The notes: generated by a model from the sequence alone, not told the origin. Counted from the first letter of the stretch, positions 16,648-26,139 are shown. The stretch is 42,447 bases of DNA from Chromobacterium aquaticum (GCF_021129195.1 NZ_JAJOHW010000057.1:1-42447); one strand, 5' to 3'. Numbers and translations: made by a program.

Positions 16648-18936
16648 ATGAAATTGAAATTGCTTGCAGCAGCCGTACTGGGCCTGACCTCGGCCTCCTT
16701 GGTCTGGGCTGCTGATCCTTTTGTCATCAAAGACATCCGTGTCGAGGGCCTGCAGCGCACCGAGCCCGGCACCGTGTTCAATTATCTGCCGGTCAAGGTG
16801 GGCGACACCTTCAATGACCAGAAGGCCAACGAGGCGATCAAGGCCTTGTTCGCCACCGGCTTCTTCAATGATGTGCGCATCGAGTCGCGCGATAATGTGG
16901 TGATCGTGGCCGTGGCCGAGCGCCCGGTGGTCAGCCAGCTCAATATCAACGGCGCCAAGGAATTCAGCAAGGACCAGCTGAAGAAGGCGTTGAAGGACAA
17001 TGGCTTCGCCGAATCGCTGATCTTCGACCAGGCGTTGCTGGACGGCGCGGTGCAGGAGCTCAAGCGCCAGTATTACAGCCGCGGCAAGTATTCGGTGGAA
17101 GTGACGCCGTCGGTGACCAAGCTGGAACGAAACCGCGTGGCGGTGACGCTGGACATCAACGAGGGCGTGACCGCGCGCATCAAGGATATCCGCCTTGTCG
17201 GCGTCAGCGCCTTCAAGCAGTCCGAACTGATAGACCTGTTCAGCCTGACCACCGGCGGCTGGCTGTCCTGGATCACCAAGGACGACCAGTATTCCAAGCA
17301 GAAGCTGACCGGCGACCTGGAAAAGCTCAAGGCTTTCTACCAGAACCAGGGCTATCTGGAGTTCAACATCGATTCCACCCAGGTATCGATCAGCGCCGAC
17401 AAGCAGGACATGTTCCTGACGGTGAATATTCACGAAGGCAAGAAGTTCACCATCTCCGACATCAAGCTGGCCGGCGACCTGAAAGTGCCGGAAGCGGATC
17501 TGCGCAAACTGATCCAGGCCAAGGCCGGGGATACCTTCAACAACGAGCGCATCACCGAATCGGTTAAATCGCTGAGCGACCGCCTGGGCCAGGCCGGCTA
17601 CGCTTTCGCCAACGTCAACGTGCTGCCGGACATCGACCACGACAAACAGACCGTGGCCTTCACCTTCTTCGTGGATCCGGGTCGCAAGACCTATGTGCGC
17701 CGCGTCAACATCGCCGGCAACACCAAGACCCGCGACGAAGTGATCCGCCGCGAATTGCGCCAGCTGGAAGGCGCCCCCTACGGCGCCGACAAGATCAAGC
17801 GCAGCAAGGAGCGCGTGGAACTGCTGGGCTATTTCGAGGACGTGAACATCGAAACGCCGGCGGTGCCGGACGCCGCCGATCAGGTGGACATGAACATCAG
17901 CCTGAAAGAGCGCTCCACCGGCAGCGTGTCCGCGGGTATCGGTTTTGTGCAGGGCGAGGGCGTGCAGCTGTCCGCCAGCCTGTCGCAGAGCAATATCTTC
18001 GGCTCCGGCAAGTATATGTCGCTGGGTCTGTCCACCGGCAAGGTCAACAAGAATATCTCGCTGTCCTTCACCGATCCGTACTTCACGCCGGACGGTGTCA
18101 GCCTGGGCTATGACTTGTACAACCGCGTCTACAACCCGGACGCCACCAATATTTCCGCGTACAAGACCAGCACCATAGGCGGCGCGGTGCGTTTCGGCGT
18201 GCCGGTGACCGAGTACGACCGCATCAACTTCAGCATTGGCGCGGAAAACACCAAGATCACCACCTATTCGAACAGCCCGCAGCGCTATATCGACTTCGTC
18301 AACCAGTACGGCGCCAGCAACAACACGCTGCTGGGTACCATCAGCTGGGGTCGCGATACCCGTGACAGCGCGCTGTGGCCGACTCGCGGCGCGGTGATCA
18401 AGGTGGGCGCCGACGCCGGCCTGCCGGGCGGCGATCTGCAATACTACCGCCTGACCCATCAGCAGACTTGGTTCTTCCCGATGACCAAGACCTTCACGCT
18501 GATGCTGAATGGCGAGCTGGGCTATGCCGATGGTTACGGCAAGACCTCGCGCCTGCCGTTCTTCCAGAACTTCTACTTGGGCGGCCTGGGCTCGGTGCGC
18601 GGCTACGACACCAGCAGTATCGGTCCGCGCGACACCAATGGCGACTATCTGGGCGGTACCCGCAAGGCGGTGGCCAATGCCGAGATCTTGTTCCCCTTCC
18701 CGGGAATGAAGGACAATAAGTCGGTGCGCGCCAGCATGTTCATGGATGCCGGTACTCTGTGGGATCCGTCGGTGGCGGGCAGCTCCGCCGGCGATGGTTT
18801 GCGCTATTCCGCAGGCGTGGCGCTGACCTGGCTGTCTCCGATCGGCCCGATGAAATTCAGTATCGCCAACCCGCTGAAGAAGAAGGACACCGACAAAGTC
18901 CAGCGCTTCCAATTCCAGCTGGGTACCGTGTTCTAA
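16648..18936 (+). CDS. bamA: Outer-membrane protein assembly factor BamA
   Basis: 762 residues. Signal peptide with cleavage after residues about 19-21 (LVWA-A). Five POTRA domains follow, starting FVIKDIRVEGLQRTEPGTVF, then a 16-strand beta-barrel. The barrel has the conserved loop-6 motif as GSVRGYD near residue 648 (the canonical form is VRGF; Tyr replaces Phe) and the C-terminal aromatic F needed for outer-membrane targeting. It inserts beta-barrel proteins into the outer membrane. Neighbours rseP and ompH are functionally linked. Confidence 0.97.
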   Translation: MKLKLLAAAVLGLTSASLVWAADPFVIKDIRVEGLQRTEPGTVFNYLPVKVGDTFNDQKANEAIKALFATGFFNDVRIESRDNVVIVAVAERPVVSQLNINGAKEFSKDQLKKALKDNGFAESLIFDQALLDGAVQELKRQYYSRGKYSVEVTPSVTKLERNRVAVTLDINEGVTARIKDIRLVGVSAFKQSELIDLFSLTTGGWLSWITKDDQYSKQKLTGDLEKLKAFYQNQGYLEFNIDSTQVSISADKQDMFLTVNIHEGKKFTISDIKLAGDLKVPEADLRKLIQAKAGDTFNNERITESVKSLSDRLGQAGYAFANVNVLPDIDHDKQTVAFTFFVDPGRKTYVRRVNIAGNTKTRDEVIRRELRQLEGAPYGADKIKRSKERVELLGYFEDVNIETPAVPDAADQVDMNISLKERSTGSVSAGIGFVQGEGVQLSASLSQSNIFGSGKYMSLGLSTGKVNKNISLSFTDPYFTPDGVSLGYDLYNRVYNPDATNISAYKTSTIGGAVRFGVPVTEYDRINFSIGAENTKITTYSNSPQRYIDFVNQYGASNNTLLGTISWGRDTRDSALWPTRGAVIKVGADAGLPGGDLQYYRLTHQQTWFFPMTKTFTLMLNGELGYADGYGKTSRLPFFQNFYLGGLGSVRGYDTSSIGPRDTNGDYLGGTRKAVANAEILFPFPGMKDNKSVRASMFMDAGTLWDPSVAGSSAGDGLRYSAGVALTWLSPIGPMKFSIANPLKKKDTDKVQRFQFQLGTVF

Positions 18937-18954
18937 AATTGACGGGGTTGTTAT

Positions 18955-19440
18955 ATGAAAACATTGCAATGGGCGGCCGTGCTCTTGTCGATGGCTGCTT
19001 TGTCGGCCCAGGCGGCCGAGCTCAAGATGGGTTATGTCAACACCGAGCGCATCTATCGCGAGGCGGCGCCGGCGATCGCCATCCAGAAACGCCTGGACAA
19101 AGAGTTCGCCGAGCGTCGCAACGAGTTGAAGAAGATGGAGGCGCGCGCCAAGGAGCTGGAGTCCCAGCTGGCCAAGAGCAGCTTGAATTCCGACGACCGC
19201 AAGCGTTACGAGCGTGAATACGCGGCTTTGGACCGGGACTACCGGGCCAAGGGCCGTGAGCTGTCCGAGGACTTCAACCAGCGGCGCAACGAGGAGTTCG
19301 CCTCGGTGCAGGAGCGCGCCAACCGCGCGCTCAAGCAGATCGCCGAGCGCGAGCAGTACGACCTGATCCTGCAGGATGTGGTGTATGTGAACCCCAAGTA
19401 TGACCTGACGCCCAAGGTTCTGAAGGAATTGGAGCGCTGA
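18955..19440 (+). CDS. skp: Periplasmic chaperone Skp/OmpH
   Basis: 161 residues. Signal peptide ending SAQAAE near residue 21, then [19 protein letters not shown], the conserved start of the mature protein, and a long charged coiled coil (about residues 45-120) rich in Arg, Lys and Glu that forms the tentacles of the trimer. It keeps unfolded outer-membrane proteins soluble on their way to BamA, encoded 18 nt upstream. After its stop come a long palindrome and a terminator-like hairpin before lpxD. Confidence 0.93.
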   Translation: MKTLQWAAVLLSMAALSAQAAELKMGYVNTERIYREAAPAIAIQKRLDKEFAERRNELKKMEARAKELESQLAKSSLNSDDRKRYEREYAALDRDYRAKGRELSEDFNQRRNEEFASVQERANRALKQIAEREQYDLILQDVVYVNPKYDLTPKVLKELER

Positions 19441-19475
19441 AGGCAGGGTGGGGCGGCGTAATGGCCGTCCCGGAT

Positions 19476-19497
19476 GCGCGCGGCCATGGCCGCGCGC
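19476..19497. repeat. 22-bp perfect palindrome between skp and lpxD
   Basis: Positions 19476-19497 are a perfect inverted repeat centred on CCATGG (GCGCGCGGCCA and its reverse complement). In RNA it would form a very stable stem; as DNA it is a possible dimeric-protein site. There is no T-tract, so it is not a terminator by itself. Confidence 0.6.
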
Positions 19498-19517
19498 CAA
19501 CTCACATTATGGGAGCA

Positions 19518-19545
19518 AGCCGACCCCAGGTCGGCTTTCGTTTTT
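19518..19545 (+). terminator. Terminator-like hairpin abutting the lpxD start codon
   Basis: An 8-bp perfect stem (AGCCGACC/GGTCGGCT) with a 3-nt loop CCA is followed by TTCGTTTTT, and the lpxD ATG begins at 19547. No Shine-Dalgarno lies between stem and start. It may attenuate transcription into lpxD, or the stem may shape initiation. Confidence 0.7.
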
Positions 19546-19546
19546 G

Positions 19547-20611
19547 ATGGCTTATACCCTCTCATTCATTACCGGGCAGCTGGGCGGAGAACTGGCGGGT
19601 CCGGACCTGAGCGTCAACCGGCTGGCGCCGCTGGAAGCGGCCGAGTCCGGCGACATCGCCTTTCTGGCCAACCCCAAGTATCGCAAGCAACTGGACGACA
19701 GCGGCGCCAGCGCGGTGATCGTCGCGCCCAAAATGGCGGAAGAGCTGGCGCAAAGCGCGGCTTGGAATCAGCGTTCCTGGATTGTCGCCGCCGACCCCTA
19801 TCTTTACTTCGCGCGCCTGGCCGCGCTGTTCCATCCGCAGCCGACGGCGCATGCCGGCATTCACCCCAGCGCGGTGCTGGGCGAGGGCGCTCGGGTGGCG
19901 GCCAGCGCCGAGCTGCGTGAACACGTCAGCATCGGCCGCAACGTGGTCATCGGCGAGCGCTGCCGGCTGCTGCCGGGCGTGGTGGTGGGCGACGACTGCG
20001 TGCTGGGCGACGACGTGGTCTTGTATCCCAACGTCACGCTTTACCATGGTTGCGTGCTGGGTCATCGCGTCGGCGTGCATTCCGGCAGCGTGATCGGCGC
20101 GGACGGTTTCGGCCTGGCCTGGGACAAGGACCACTGGTTCAAAATTCCGCAAACCGGCCGCGTCATCATCGAGGACGACGTGGAAATCGGCGCCAATACC
20201 ACGGTGGACCGCGGCGCGATGGCGGATACCATCGTCAAGCGTGGCGCCAAGATCGACAATCTGGTGCAGGTCGCCCACAACGTGCAGATCGGCGAGCATT
20301 CCGCCATCGCCGGCTGCGTCGGCATCGCCGGCAGCGCCAAGATTGGCGCTTACTGCACCGTGGGCGGCGCGGCGATGTTCGTCGGCCACATTGAAATCTG
20401 CGATAAAACCCATATCGGCGGCGGTACCCTGGTGTCGAAGTCGATCAAGACGCCGGGCACCTATGCCTCGTCCTACCCCTTGCAACCTATGAAAGAGTGG
20501 CTGGCCAACGCGGTGCACGTCCGTCATCTGGACGATATGGCCAAGCGGCTCAAACAGCTCGAACGCGAGCTCAAAGAAATGAAGAATCAGGAGGAATCCC
20601 CCAATGTCTGA
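19547..20611 (+). CDS. lpxD: UDP-3-O-acyl-glucosamine N-acyltransferase LpxD
   Basis: 354 residues. An N-terminal uridine-binding domain ([18 protein letters not shown] with [11 protein letters not shown]) is followed by a left-handed beta helix of hexapeptide repeats. [33 protein letters not shown] and the catalytic-His region [11 protein letters not shown] are present, and a C-terminal helix ends the protein. It adds the second acyl chain in lipid A synthesis. Conservation puts the start at 19547 although no Shine-Dalgarno is visible. The frame is open back to 19448, but that stretch holds the palindrome and hairpin. It overlaps fabZ by 8 nt. Confidence 0.96.
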   Translation: MAYTLSFITGQLGGELAGPDLSVNRLAPLEAAESGDIAFLANPKYRKQLDDSGASAVIVAPKMAEELAQSAAWNQRSWIVAADPYLYFARLAALFHPQPTAHAGIHPSAVLGEGARVAASAELREHVSIGRNVVIGERCRLLPGVVVGDDCVLGDDVVLYPNVTLYHGCVLGHRVGVHSGSVIGADGFGLAWDKDHWFKIPQTGRVIIEDDVEIGANTTVDRGAMADTIVKRGAKIDNLVQVAHNVQIGEHSAIAGCVGIAGSAKIGAYCTVGGAAMFVGHIEICDKTHIGGGTLVSKSIKTPGTYASSYPLQPMKEWLANAVHVRHLDDMAKRLKQLERELKEMKNQEESPNV

Positions 20612-21056
20612 ACACGCCATCACCATCGATGTCCGCGAGATCATGCGCTACCTGCCGCATCGCTATCCTTTCCTGCTGGTGGACCGTGTCACCGAGTTCG
20701 AGGAAAACAAGCGCATCAAGGCGCTGAAGAACGTGACCATCAATGAGCCGTTCTTCGTTGGCCATTTCGAGCAATACCCGGTGATGCCGGGCGTGCTGAT
20801 CATCGAGGCGATGGCCCAGGCCGCCGGCATCCTGGCCATCCGCAGCCAGGGCGAGCGCGCCGAGAACGAGCTGTACTTCTTCGTCGGCATCGACAACGCC
20901 CGCTTCAAGCGCCAGGTGGTGCCGGGCGACCAGCTGACCTTCGAAGTGGAACTGATCACCAGCAAGCGCGGCATCGGCAAGTACTCCGCGCGCGCGTTGG
21001 TGGATGGCCAGCTGGCTTGTGAAGCCGAAATCATGTGCGCCAAGCGCGAGGTGTGA
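20604..21056 (+). CDS. fabZ: (3R)-hydroxyacyl-ACP dehydratase FabZ
   Basis: 150 residues, hot-dog fold. [14 protein letters not shown] near residue 13 and the active-site segment [21 protein letters not shown] with catalytic His and Glu at about residues 53-73. It dehydrates 3-hydroxyacyl-ACP in fatty-acid elongation and competes with LpxA and LpxD for that substrate, which is why it sits between their genes. The ATG follows AGGAGG inside the lpxD 3' end, and lpxA begins 3 nt after its stop. Confidence 0.97.
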   Translation: MSEHAITIDVREIMRYLPHRYPFLLVDRVTEFEENKRIKALKNVTINEPFFVGHFEQYPVMPGVLIIEAMAQAAGILAIRSQGERAENELYFFVGIDNARFKRQVVPGDQLTFEVELITSKRGIGKYSARALVDGQLACEAEIMCAKREV

Positions 21057-21058
21057 TC

Positions 21059-21835
21059 ATGGCCATCCATCCAACCGCCATCGTCGACCCCAAGGCCCAG
21101 ATCGCCGCCGACGTGGAAATCGGCCCTTACACCATCATTGGCCCCAATGTCAGCATCGGCAGCGGCAGCTGGGTGGGCCCTCATGTGGTGATCGAGGGTC
21201 ACACCTCCATCGGCAAGAACAACCGTATCTTCCAGTTCTGCTCGCTGGGCGCCCAGCCGCAGGACAAGAAGTACGCCGGCGAGCCGACCCGCCTGGAAAT
21301 CGGCGACAACAACACCATTCGCGAATTCTGCACCTTCAACACCGGCACCGCCCAGGATGTGGGTGTGACCCGTGTCGGCAATGACAACTGGGTGATGGCC
21401 TATGTGCACGTCGCGCATGACTGCCAGGTGGGCAATAACGTGATCCTGGCCAATAACGCCACCCTGGCGGGCCACGTGCAGTTGGGCGACTGGGTGATCC
21501 TGGGCGGCTTCACCAGCGTGCATCAGTTCGCCATCATCGGCGAGCACGCGATGACCGCCTTCGCCAGCGCCGTGGCCCAGGACGTGCCGCCGTTCGTGAT
21601 GGCGCACGGCAACCGCGCGGTGCCCTCCGGCATCAACGCCGAAGGCATGAAGCGCCGCGGCTTCAGCGCCGAGCAGATCCGCCGCGTGCGGGGCGCCTAC
21701 AAGACCTTGTACCGCCAGGGCCTGTCCTTCGAGGACGCCAAGGCCGCCATCCTGGCGGACGCCGCCGCCGGCCACGATGAGCTGGCGCCGTTCACCCGCT
21801 TCTTTGGCCAGTCCGCCAGAGGCATCATTCGCTGA
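21059..21835 (+). CDS. lpxA: UDP-N-acetylglucosamine O-acyltransferase LpxA
   Basis: 258 residues. It starts [24 protein letters not shown] and continues as a beta helix of hexapeptide repeats. The catalytic His is in [13 protein letters not shown] (about H120). The C-terminal helical part contains [23 protein letters not shown]. It catalyses the first step of lipid A synthesis, the 3-O-acylation of UDP-GlcNAc. The ATG at 21059 is preferred over the upstream in-frame MRQARGVI, which lies in the fabZ end; GAGGTGTGATC precedes it. Confidence 0.97.
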   Translation: MAIHPTAIVDPKAQIAADVEIGPYTIIGPNVSIGSGSWVGPHVVIEGHTSIGKNNRIFQFCSLGAQPQDKKYAGEPTRLEIGDNNTIREFCTFNTGTAQDVGVTRVGNDNWVMAYVHVAHDCQVGNNVILANNATLAGHVQLGDWVILGGFTSVHQFAIIGEHAMTAFASAVAQDVPPFVMAHGNRAVPSGINAEGMKRRGFSAEQIRRVRGAYKTLYRQGLSFEDAKAAILADAAAGHDELAPFTRFFGQSARGIIR

Positions 21836-21840
21836 GATCC

Positions 21841-23013
21841 ATGCCCGACACTTTGTTCAAAAGCAAGCGGGCACTGAAGGTCGCCATGGTGGCTGGGGAA
21901 GCCTCGGGCGACCTTCTTGCCGCCCACCTGATGGACGCGCTGATGGCGCGCCATCCCGACATCGAGTTCGCCGGCATCGGCGGCCCGCGCATGGAAGCGC
22001 GGGGTTTCGTCAGCCACGCGCCGCAAAGCCGGCTGGCGGTGATGGGCTATGCCGAAGTGCTCAAGCGCCTGCCGGAGCTGCTGCGCATCCGCCGCACCCT
22101 GCGCGATAGATTGCTGGCCGAAAAGCCGGACGTCTTCATCGGCATCGACGCGCCGGACTTCAACCTGGACCTGGAAGCCACGCTCAAGCGCGCCGGCATT
22201 CCCACCATCCATTACGTCAGCCCCTCGGTCTGGGCCTGGCGGCCGGAGCGGGTGCAGCAGATAGGCCGCAGCGTCAGCCACATGCTGTGCCTGTTTCCGA
22301 TGGAGCCGCCGCTGTACCGCCAGGCCGGGGTGCCGGTCACCTATGTCGGCCACCCGCTGGCCAGCGAGATTCCGCTGCGGCCGGACCAGGGCGCGATGCG
22401 CGAGCAGCTGGGCCTGCCGCAGCGCGCGCCGGTGTTCACCCTGATGCCGGGCAGCCGCGTCAGTGAATTGGAACACATGGCGCCGCTGTATATCGAAACC
22501 GCCAAACTGCTGCTGAAAACCTATCCGGACGCCCAGTTCCTGGTGCCCTTGGCCACCCGTCCCACCATGGCGCTGTTCGACCGCATGCTGAGCCGCCACA
22601 AGGGCTGGGACCTGCCGCTGCGCAAGCTGTTCGGCCATGCGCAGATGGCGATGATCGCCAGCGACGCGGTGTTGGTCACCAGCGGCACCGCCACGCTGGA
22701 AGTGGCGTTGACCAAGAAACCGATGGTGATCAGCTACAAGCTGTCCGCGCTGACTTACCGCCTGGTCAAGCGCAAGATCCGCCTGCCTTACGTCGGCCTG
22801 CCCAATATCCTGTGCGGCCGCTTCGTGGTGCCGGAGCTGCTACAGAAGCAAGCGACGCCGGCCAAGCTGGCGGCGGAAATGCAAAGACTGTACGAGGATC
22901 AGGACGCGCGCCGCGAGATGGTGGACGCCTTCACCGAACTGCATCAGTCCTTGCGCCAGGACACCGCCGCATTGGCGGCGGAAGCGGTGCTGCACGTGGT
23001 GGGGCGGCAATGA
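21841..23013 (+). CDS. lpxB: Lipid A disaccharide synthase LpxB
   Basis: 390 residues, GT-B glycosyltransferase family 19. [21 protein letters not shown] near residues 15-35, [31 protein letters not shown] and [20 protein letters not shown] are the family motifs. It joins UDP-diacylglucosamine with lipid X at the inner face of the inner membrane. It starts 5 nt after lpxA, and its stop overlaps rnhB by 4 nt, so the lipid A block and rnhB are translationally coupled. Confidence 0.97.
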   Translation: MPDTLFKSKRALKVAMVAGEASGDLLAAHLMDALMARHPDIEFAGIGGPRMEARGFVSHAPQSRLAVMGYAEVLKRLPELLRIRRTLRDRLLAEKPDVFIGIDAPDFNLDLEATLKRAGIPTIHYVSPSVWAWRPERVQQIGRSVSHMLCLFPMEPPLYRQAGVPVTYVGHPLASEIPLRPDQGAMREQLGLPQRAPVFTLMPGSRVSELEHMAPLYIETAKLLLKTYPDAQFLVPLATRPTMALFDRMLSRHKGWDLPLRKLFGHAQMAMIASDAVLVTSGTATLEVALTKKPMVISYKLSALTYRLVKRKIRLPYVGLPNILCGRFVVPELLQKQATPAKLAAEMQRLYEDQDARREMVDAFTELHQSLRQDTAALAAEAVLHVVGRQ

Positions 23014-23612
23014 GCGGGCTTGATCCGGAACGGATCGCCGGAGTGGACGAAGCCGGCCGCGGCCCGCTGGCCGGCGCGGTGTTCGCCGCCGCGGTGATTC
23101 TGGACCCGGCCAAGCCCATCGCCGGCCTGGCCGATTCCAAGGTGCTGAGCGAGGCCCGCCGCGACGAGCTGGCGCTGTTGATCAAGCGCGACGCGCTGGC
23201 CTGGTGCATCGCCAGCGCCAGCGTCGAGGAAATCGACAAGCTCAATATCCTGCACGCCACCATGCTGGCGATGACGCGGGCGGTGCAAGGCCTGCAGCCG
23301 CAGGCGACGCGCGCGCTGATCGACGGCAACCGCGTGCCCAAGGGCCTGCCGGTGCCGGGCGAAGCCATCGTCAAGGGCGACGCCAAGGTGGCGGCCATTT
23401 CCGCCGCGTCCATCCTGGCCAAGACCGCGCGCGACGCCGAACTGGTGGCCTTGGACGCGCTGCATCCGCAATACGGTTTCGCCCGCCACAAAGGCTATCC
23501 CACCGCGGAACACCTGGCCGCGCTGGAGCAGCACGGCGCCTTGCCGGCGCATCGCAAGAGCTTCGGCCCGGTCAAGGCCTGGCTGGCGCGGCAGCAGGGG
23601 CAATTGTTTTGA
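23010..23612 (+). CDS. rnhB: Ribonuclease HII
   Basis: 200 residues. Catalytic motif [23 protein letters not shown] at about residues 9-31 carries the first two acidic residues; further acidic residues are in [14 protein letters not shown] and [21 protein letters not shown], and the [14 protein letters not shown] element ends the core. It removes single ribonucleotides and RNA primers from DNA. ATGA overlaps with lpxB, and a TTG start of the next gene overlaps its own stop. rnhB after lpxB is common in proteobacteria. Confidence 0.96.
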   Translation: MSGLDPERIAGVDEAGRGPLAGAVFAAAVILDPAKPIAGLADSKVLSEARRDELALLIKRDALAWCIASASVEEIDKLNILHATMLAMTRAVQGLQPQATRALIDGNRVPKGLPVPGEAIVKGDAKVAAISAASILAKTARDAELVALDALHPQYGFARHKGYPTAEHLAALEQHGALPAHRKSFGPVKAWLARQQGQLF

Positions 23613-24100
23613 GCGGCGAGGCCGCCAAATCCTGTTTCCCGCCGGTGGCGCGCGCCGATGCCCGCGTCTTGGTGCTGGGCTCCTTGCCCGGCGACGCCTC
23701 GCTGCAGGCCGGCCAGTACTATGCCCACCCCCGCAATCAATTCTGGCCGCTGCTGCAGGCGATCACCGGCCGGCCGCTGGTCGAACTGGCCTACGCCGAA
23801 CGCCTGGACGCGCTGCAAGGAGCCGGCGTGGCCTTGTGGGACGTGATCGCCAGCGCGCGGCGGCGCGGCAGCCTGGATACCGCCATCCGCGATCAGCGCG
23901 CCAACGATCTGCGCGAGCTGGCGCAGAGCCTGCCGCGGTTGCGCGCGGTCGCCTTCAACGGCGCCACCGCCGCGCGCGCGGCCGGACAGCTGGATGGCCT
24001 GGGGCTGGATATTCTGGCCTTGCCTTCTTCCAGCCCGGCGCATACGCTGGCGTTTGACAGAAAACTTGAAGTTTGGCGGCAACTGGGACGATATTTGTAG
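23609..24100 (+). CDS. DNA-deoxyinosine (hypoxanthine) glycosylase, UDG superfamily
   Basis: 163 residues. [27 protein letters not shown] at about residues 17-43 is the family-6 (HDG) catalytic region, and [18 protein letters not shown] near the C-terminus is the DNA-intercalation segment. It would remove hypoxanthine or uracil from DNA. The TTG at 23609, overlapping the rnhB stop, is the likely start because it keeps the conserved [17 protein letters not shown] in frame; a GTG at 23644 is the alternative. With RNase HII it forms a small DNA-repair pair at the end of the lpx operon. Confidence 0.85.
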   Translation: MSGEAAKSCFPPVARADARVLVLGSLPGDASLQAGQYYAHPRNQFWPLLQAITGRPLVELAYAERLDALQGAGVALWDVIASARRRGSLDTAIRDQRANDLRELAQSLPRLRAVAFNGATAARAAGQLDGLGLDILALPSSSPAHTLAFDRKLEVWRQLGRYL

Positions 24101-24155
24101 TTGACGATGGCCAAACGCGCTCGTCGTCGCGATGAAACCACCTGGGGGAGCGAAT

Positions 24156-24368
24156 ATGGGCCATTACTGCATATGGTTTGTCACGCCGGACGACAGCGTG
24201 ATGCGCCGGGCCGAAGTGGTGATCAACGGCGTGATCCATTGCCATCAGGTGCTGGAGGAAATCGAGGCGCAGCTGGCGGTGGACTGCGGCCTGACCCAGG
24301 TGATGATCGTGGACTGGAAGCGTTTTGAGACGCCGGAGCAGGCCGGTAAGCTCGCTCACGCGGCTTAG
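24156..24368 (+). CDS. Small hypothetical protein, 70 aa
   Basis: The ATG at 24156 has a GGGGGAG Shine-Dalgarno 5 nt upstream; another in-frame ATG at 24132 has none. The protein starts MGHYCIWFVTPDDSVMRRAEV, then INGVIHCHQVLEEIEAQLAVDCGL and VMIVDWKRFETPEQAG. No signal peptide or transmembrane helix. It looks like a small soluble alpha/beta protein with three Cys. I do not recognise the family. It lies between the glycosylase and mobB. Confidence 0.65.
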   Translation: MGHYCIWFVTPDDSVMRRAEVVINGVIHCHQVLEEIEAQLAVDCGLTQVMIVDWKRFETPEQAGKLAHAA

Positions 24369-24400
24369 ACGGCTAGCTCTTTGGTAGGAGTCAAGCCCGC

Positions 24401-24426
24401 AGGCGGCCATGCTATCATGGCCGCCT
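24401..24426 (+). other. Perfect 11-bp inverted repeat upstream of mobB
   Basis: AGGCGGCCATG and its exact complement flank the loop CTAT, 24 nt before the mobB ATG at 24450. The text after it (GAATCTTTATG) is not a proper T-tract. TATCAT (24413-24418), a -10-like hexamer, spans the loop. It could be a weak terminator for the 24156 gene, or an operator over a mobB promoter. Confidence 0.5.
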
Positions 24427-24449
24427 GAATCTTTATGGGGGTCGGCGTC

Positions 24450-24956
24450 ATGCGCGTGTTGGGTTTCGCCGGCTATTCCGGCAGCGGCAAGACCACCTTG
24501 CTGGAAAAACTGATTCCCCGTCTGACCGCGCGCGGCCTGCACGTCGCCGTGGTCAAGCACACCCACCACGATGTGGACTGGGACACGCCGGGCAAGGACA
24601 GCTGGCGCCATCGTCAGGCCGGAGCCACCCAAGTGCTGCTGGCCTCGGCCCGCCGCCGCATGCTGGTGGAGGAACTGGCGGACAGCAATGATTTGCCGCT
24701 GGCCGCCCACTTGGCGATGCTGGGTCCTTGCGATCTGGTATTGGCCGAAGGCTTCAAACACGAAGCGATTCCCAAGATAGAAGTGGTCAATAGCGCGCTG
24801 GCCGCACCGGCGTTGCATCCGCACGACGGCCAAGTGCTGGCCGTGGTCGGCGATCTGCCGCAAACGCTGGACCTTCCCTGGTTTCACCGCGACGACGCCG
24901 ACGCCGTCGCCGCCTTCCTGATTACACGATTGGATCTGCCCCATGCTGAGCTTTGA
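24450..24956 (+). CDS. mobB: Molybdopterin-guanine dinucleotide biosynthesis protein MobB
   Basis: 168 residues. P-loop FAGYSGSGKTTLLEKLIP at about residues 5-22, then VAVVKHTHHDVDWDTPGKDSWRHRQAGA (conserved His-Asp-Asp/switch region) and DLVLAEGFKHEAIPKIEVV. It is a GTP-binding adaptor for attaching GMP to molybdenum cofactor. The ATG at 24450 (GGGGG Shine-Dalgarno 8 nt upstream) is chosen over 24435 because the conserved start is MRVLGFAGYSGSGK. It overlaps moeA by 14 nt. Confidence 0.93.
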   Translation: MRVLGFAGYSGSGKTTLLEKLIPRLTARGLHVAVVKHTHHDVDWDTPGKDSWRHRQAGATQVLLASARRRMLVEELADSNDLPLAAHLAMLGPCDLVLAEGFKHEAIPKIEVVNSALAAPALHPHDGQVLAVVGDLPQTLDLPWFHRDDADAVAAFLITRLDLPHAEL

Positions 24957-26136
24957 ACAAGCCCGCGACTGGCTGCTGCAGCGCGCCCAGCCGCTGAGCG
25001 CCACCGAACAAGTCGAACTGCTGGCCGCCGCCGGCCGCGTGCTGGCCGAACCGGTGCTGGCCACGCTGGACGTGCCGCCGCACGACAATAGCGCGATGGA
25101 CGGCTACGCGCTGCGCGCCGCCGAACAAGCGGCGGCGATGCCGGTGTCGCAGCGGGTGCCGGCCGGCAGCGTGCCGCAGGCATTGATCGCCGGCAGCGTG
25201 GCGCGCATCTTCACCGGCGCGCCGATCCCGCCCGGCGCCGACGCCGTCATCATGCAGGAACAGGCGGAAACCGCCGCCGACGGCACGGTCAGCTTCAGCC
25301 AGCCGGCCAGCGCCGGCCAGAACATCCGCCGTCGCGGCGAAGACATCCGCGTTGGCCAGGAAATCCTGCCGGCCGGCAAAGTGCTGAACCCGGCCGACAT
25401 CGGCCTGGCCGCGTCCATTGGTGTGGAAACGCTGACGGTGCGCCGCCCGCTGCGAGTGGCGGTGTTCTTCACTGGCGACGAGCTGGTGGAGCCGGGCCGG
25501 CCGCTGGCCGCCGGTCAGATCTACAACTCCAACCGCTACTGGCTGGCGCCGGCGCTGATGCGTCTGGGCTGCGAGGTGATAGACCTGGGCATCGTCCGCG
25601 ATTCCCTGGGCGCCACCCGCGAGGCGCTGCGCGACGCCGCCGACGCCGCCGACGTGATCATGACCTGCGGCGGGGTGTCGGTGGGCGAGGAAGACCACGT
25701 CAAGGCCGCGGTCGAGGCCGAGGGCTCGCTGGACCTGTGGAAACTGGCGATCAAGCCGGGCAAGCCGCTGGCTTACGGCAAGATCGGGCTGGCGGACTTC
25801 ATCGGCCTGCCGGGCAATCCGGTATCCGGCTTCGTCACTTTCCAGGTGCTGGCGCGCGCCTTCCTGGAACGGCGCGCCGGCCTGCCGGTATCGGCGCTGG
25901 CGCCGGAAGGTCCGTACCCGGCGGCTTTTGACTGGACCCGGCCGGATGCGCGCCGCAGCGAATTCATCCGCGTGCGTCGCGTGTGCGTCGACGGCCGCTG
26001 GCAGTTGGAACTGTACCCGCAGCAAGGCTCAGGGGTATTGATGTCCTGCGCCTGGGCCGACGGCCTGGTGCGCTTGGAGCCGGGTCAGGCGGTGGCGCGC
26101 GGCGACATGCTGGCCTATCTGCCGCTGGTGCAGTGA
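24943..26136 (+). CDS. moeA: Molybdopterin molybdenumtransferase MoeA
   Basis: 397 residues. Motifs HDNSAMDGYAL (about residues 47-57), GDELVEPG, GQIYNSNRYWLAPAL, MTCGGVSVGEEDHV and FIGLPGNPVSGFVTF are all present, in order. It inserts molybdate into adenylylated molybdopterin. It overlaps mobB upstream, and the next start (26140) is 3 nt after its stop, so mobB-moeA-ferredoxin look like one operon. Overlap of the two coenzyme genes fits joint expression. Confidence 0.96.
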   Translation: MLSFEQARDWLLQRAQPLSATEQVELLAAAGRVLAEPVLATLDVPPHDNSAMDGYALRAAEQAAAMPVSQRVPAGSVPQALIAGSVARIFTGAPIPPGADAVIMQEQAETAADGTVSFSQPASAGQNIRRRGEDIRVGQEILPAGKVLNPADIGLAASIGVETLTVRRPLRVAVFFTGDELVEPGRPLAAGQIYNSNRYWLAPALMRLGCEVIDLGIVRDSLGATREALRDAADAADVIMTCGGVSVGEEDHVKAAVEAEGSLDLWKLAIKPGKPLAYGKIGLADFIGLPGNPVSGFVTFQVLARAFLERRAGLPVSALAPEGPYPAAFDWTRPDARRSEFIRVRRVCVDGRWQLELYPQQGSGVLMSCAWADGLVRLEPGQAVARGDMLAYLPLVQ

Positions 26137-26139
26137 GCC

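Noticed and set aside
16624-19500. A 958-codon open frame on the minus strand opposite bamA and skp.
   Set aside because: It is a mirror of the strong codon bias of bamA/skp; its product is a low-complexity His/Gln/Leu-rich string with no domain, and bamA and skp are beyond doubt.
24369-24449. Molybdenum cofactor riboswitch before mobB.
   Set aside because: The gap of 81 bp is too short for the large Moco aptamer and only one simple hairpin is visible.
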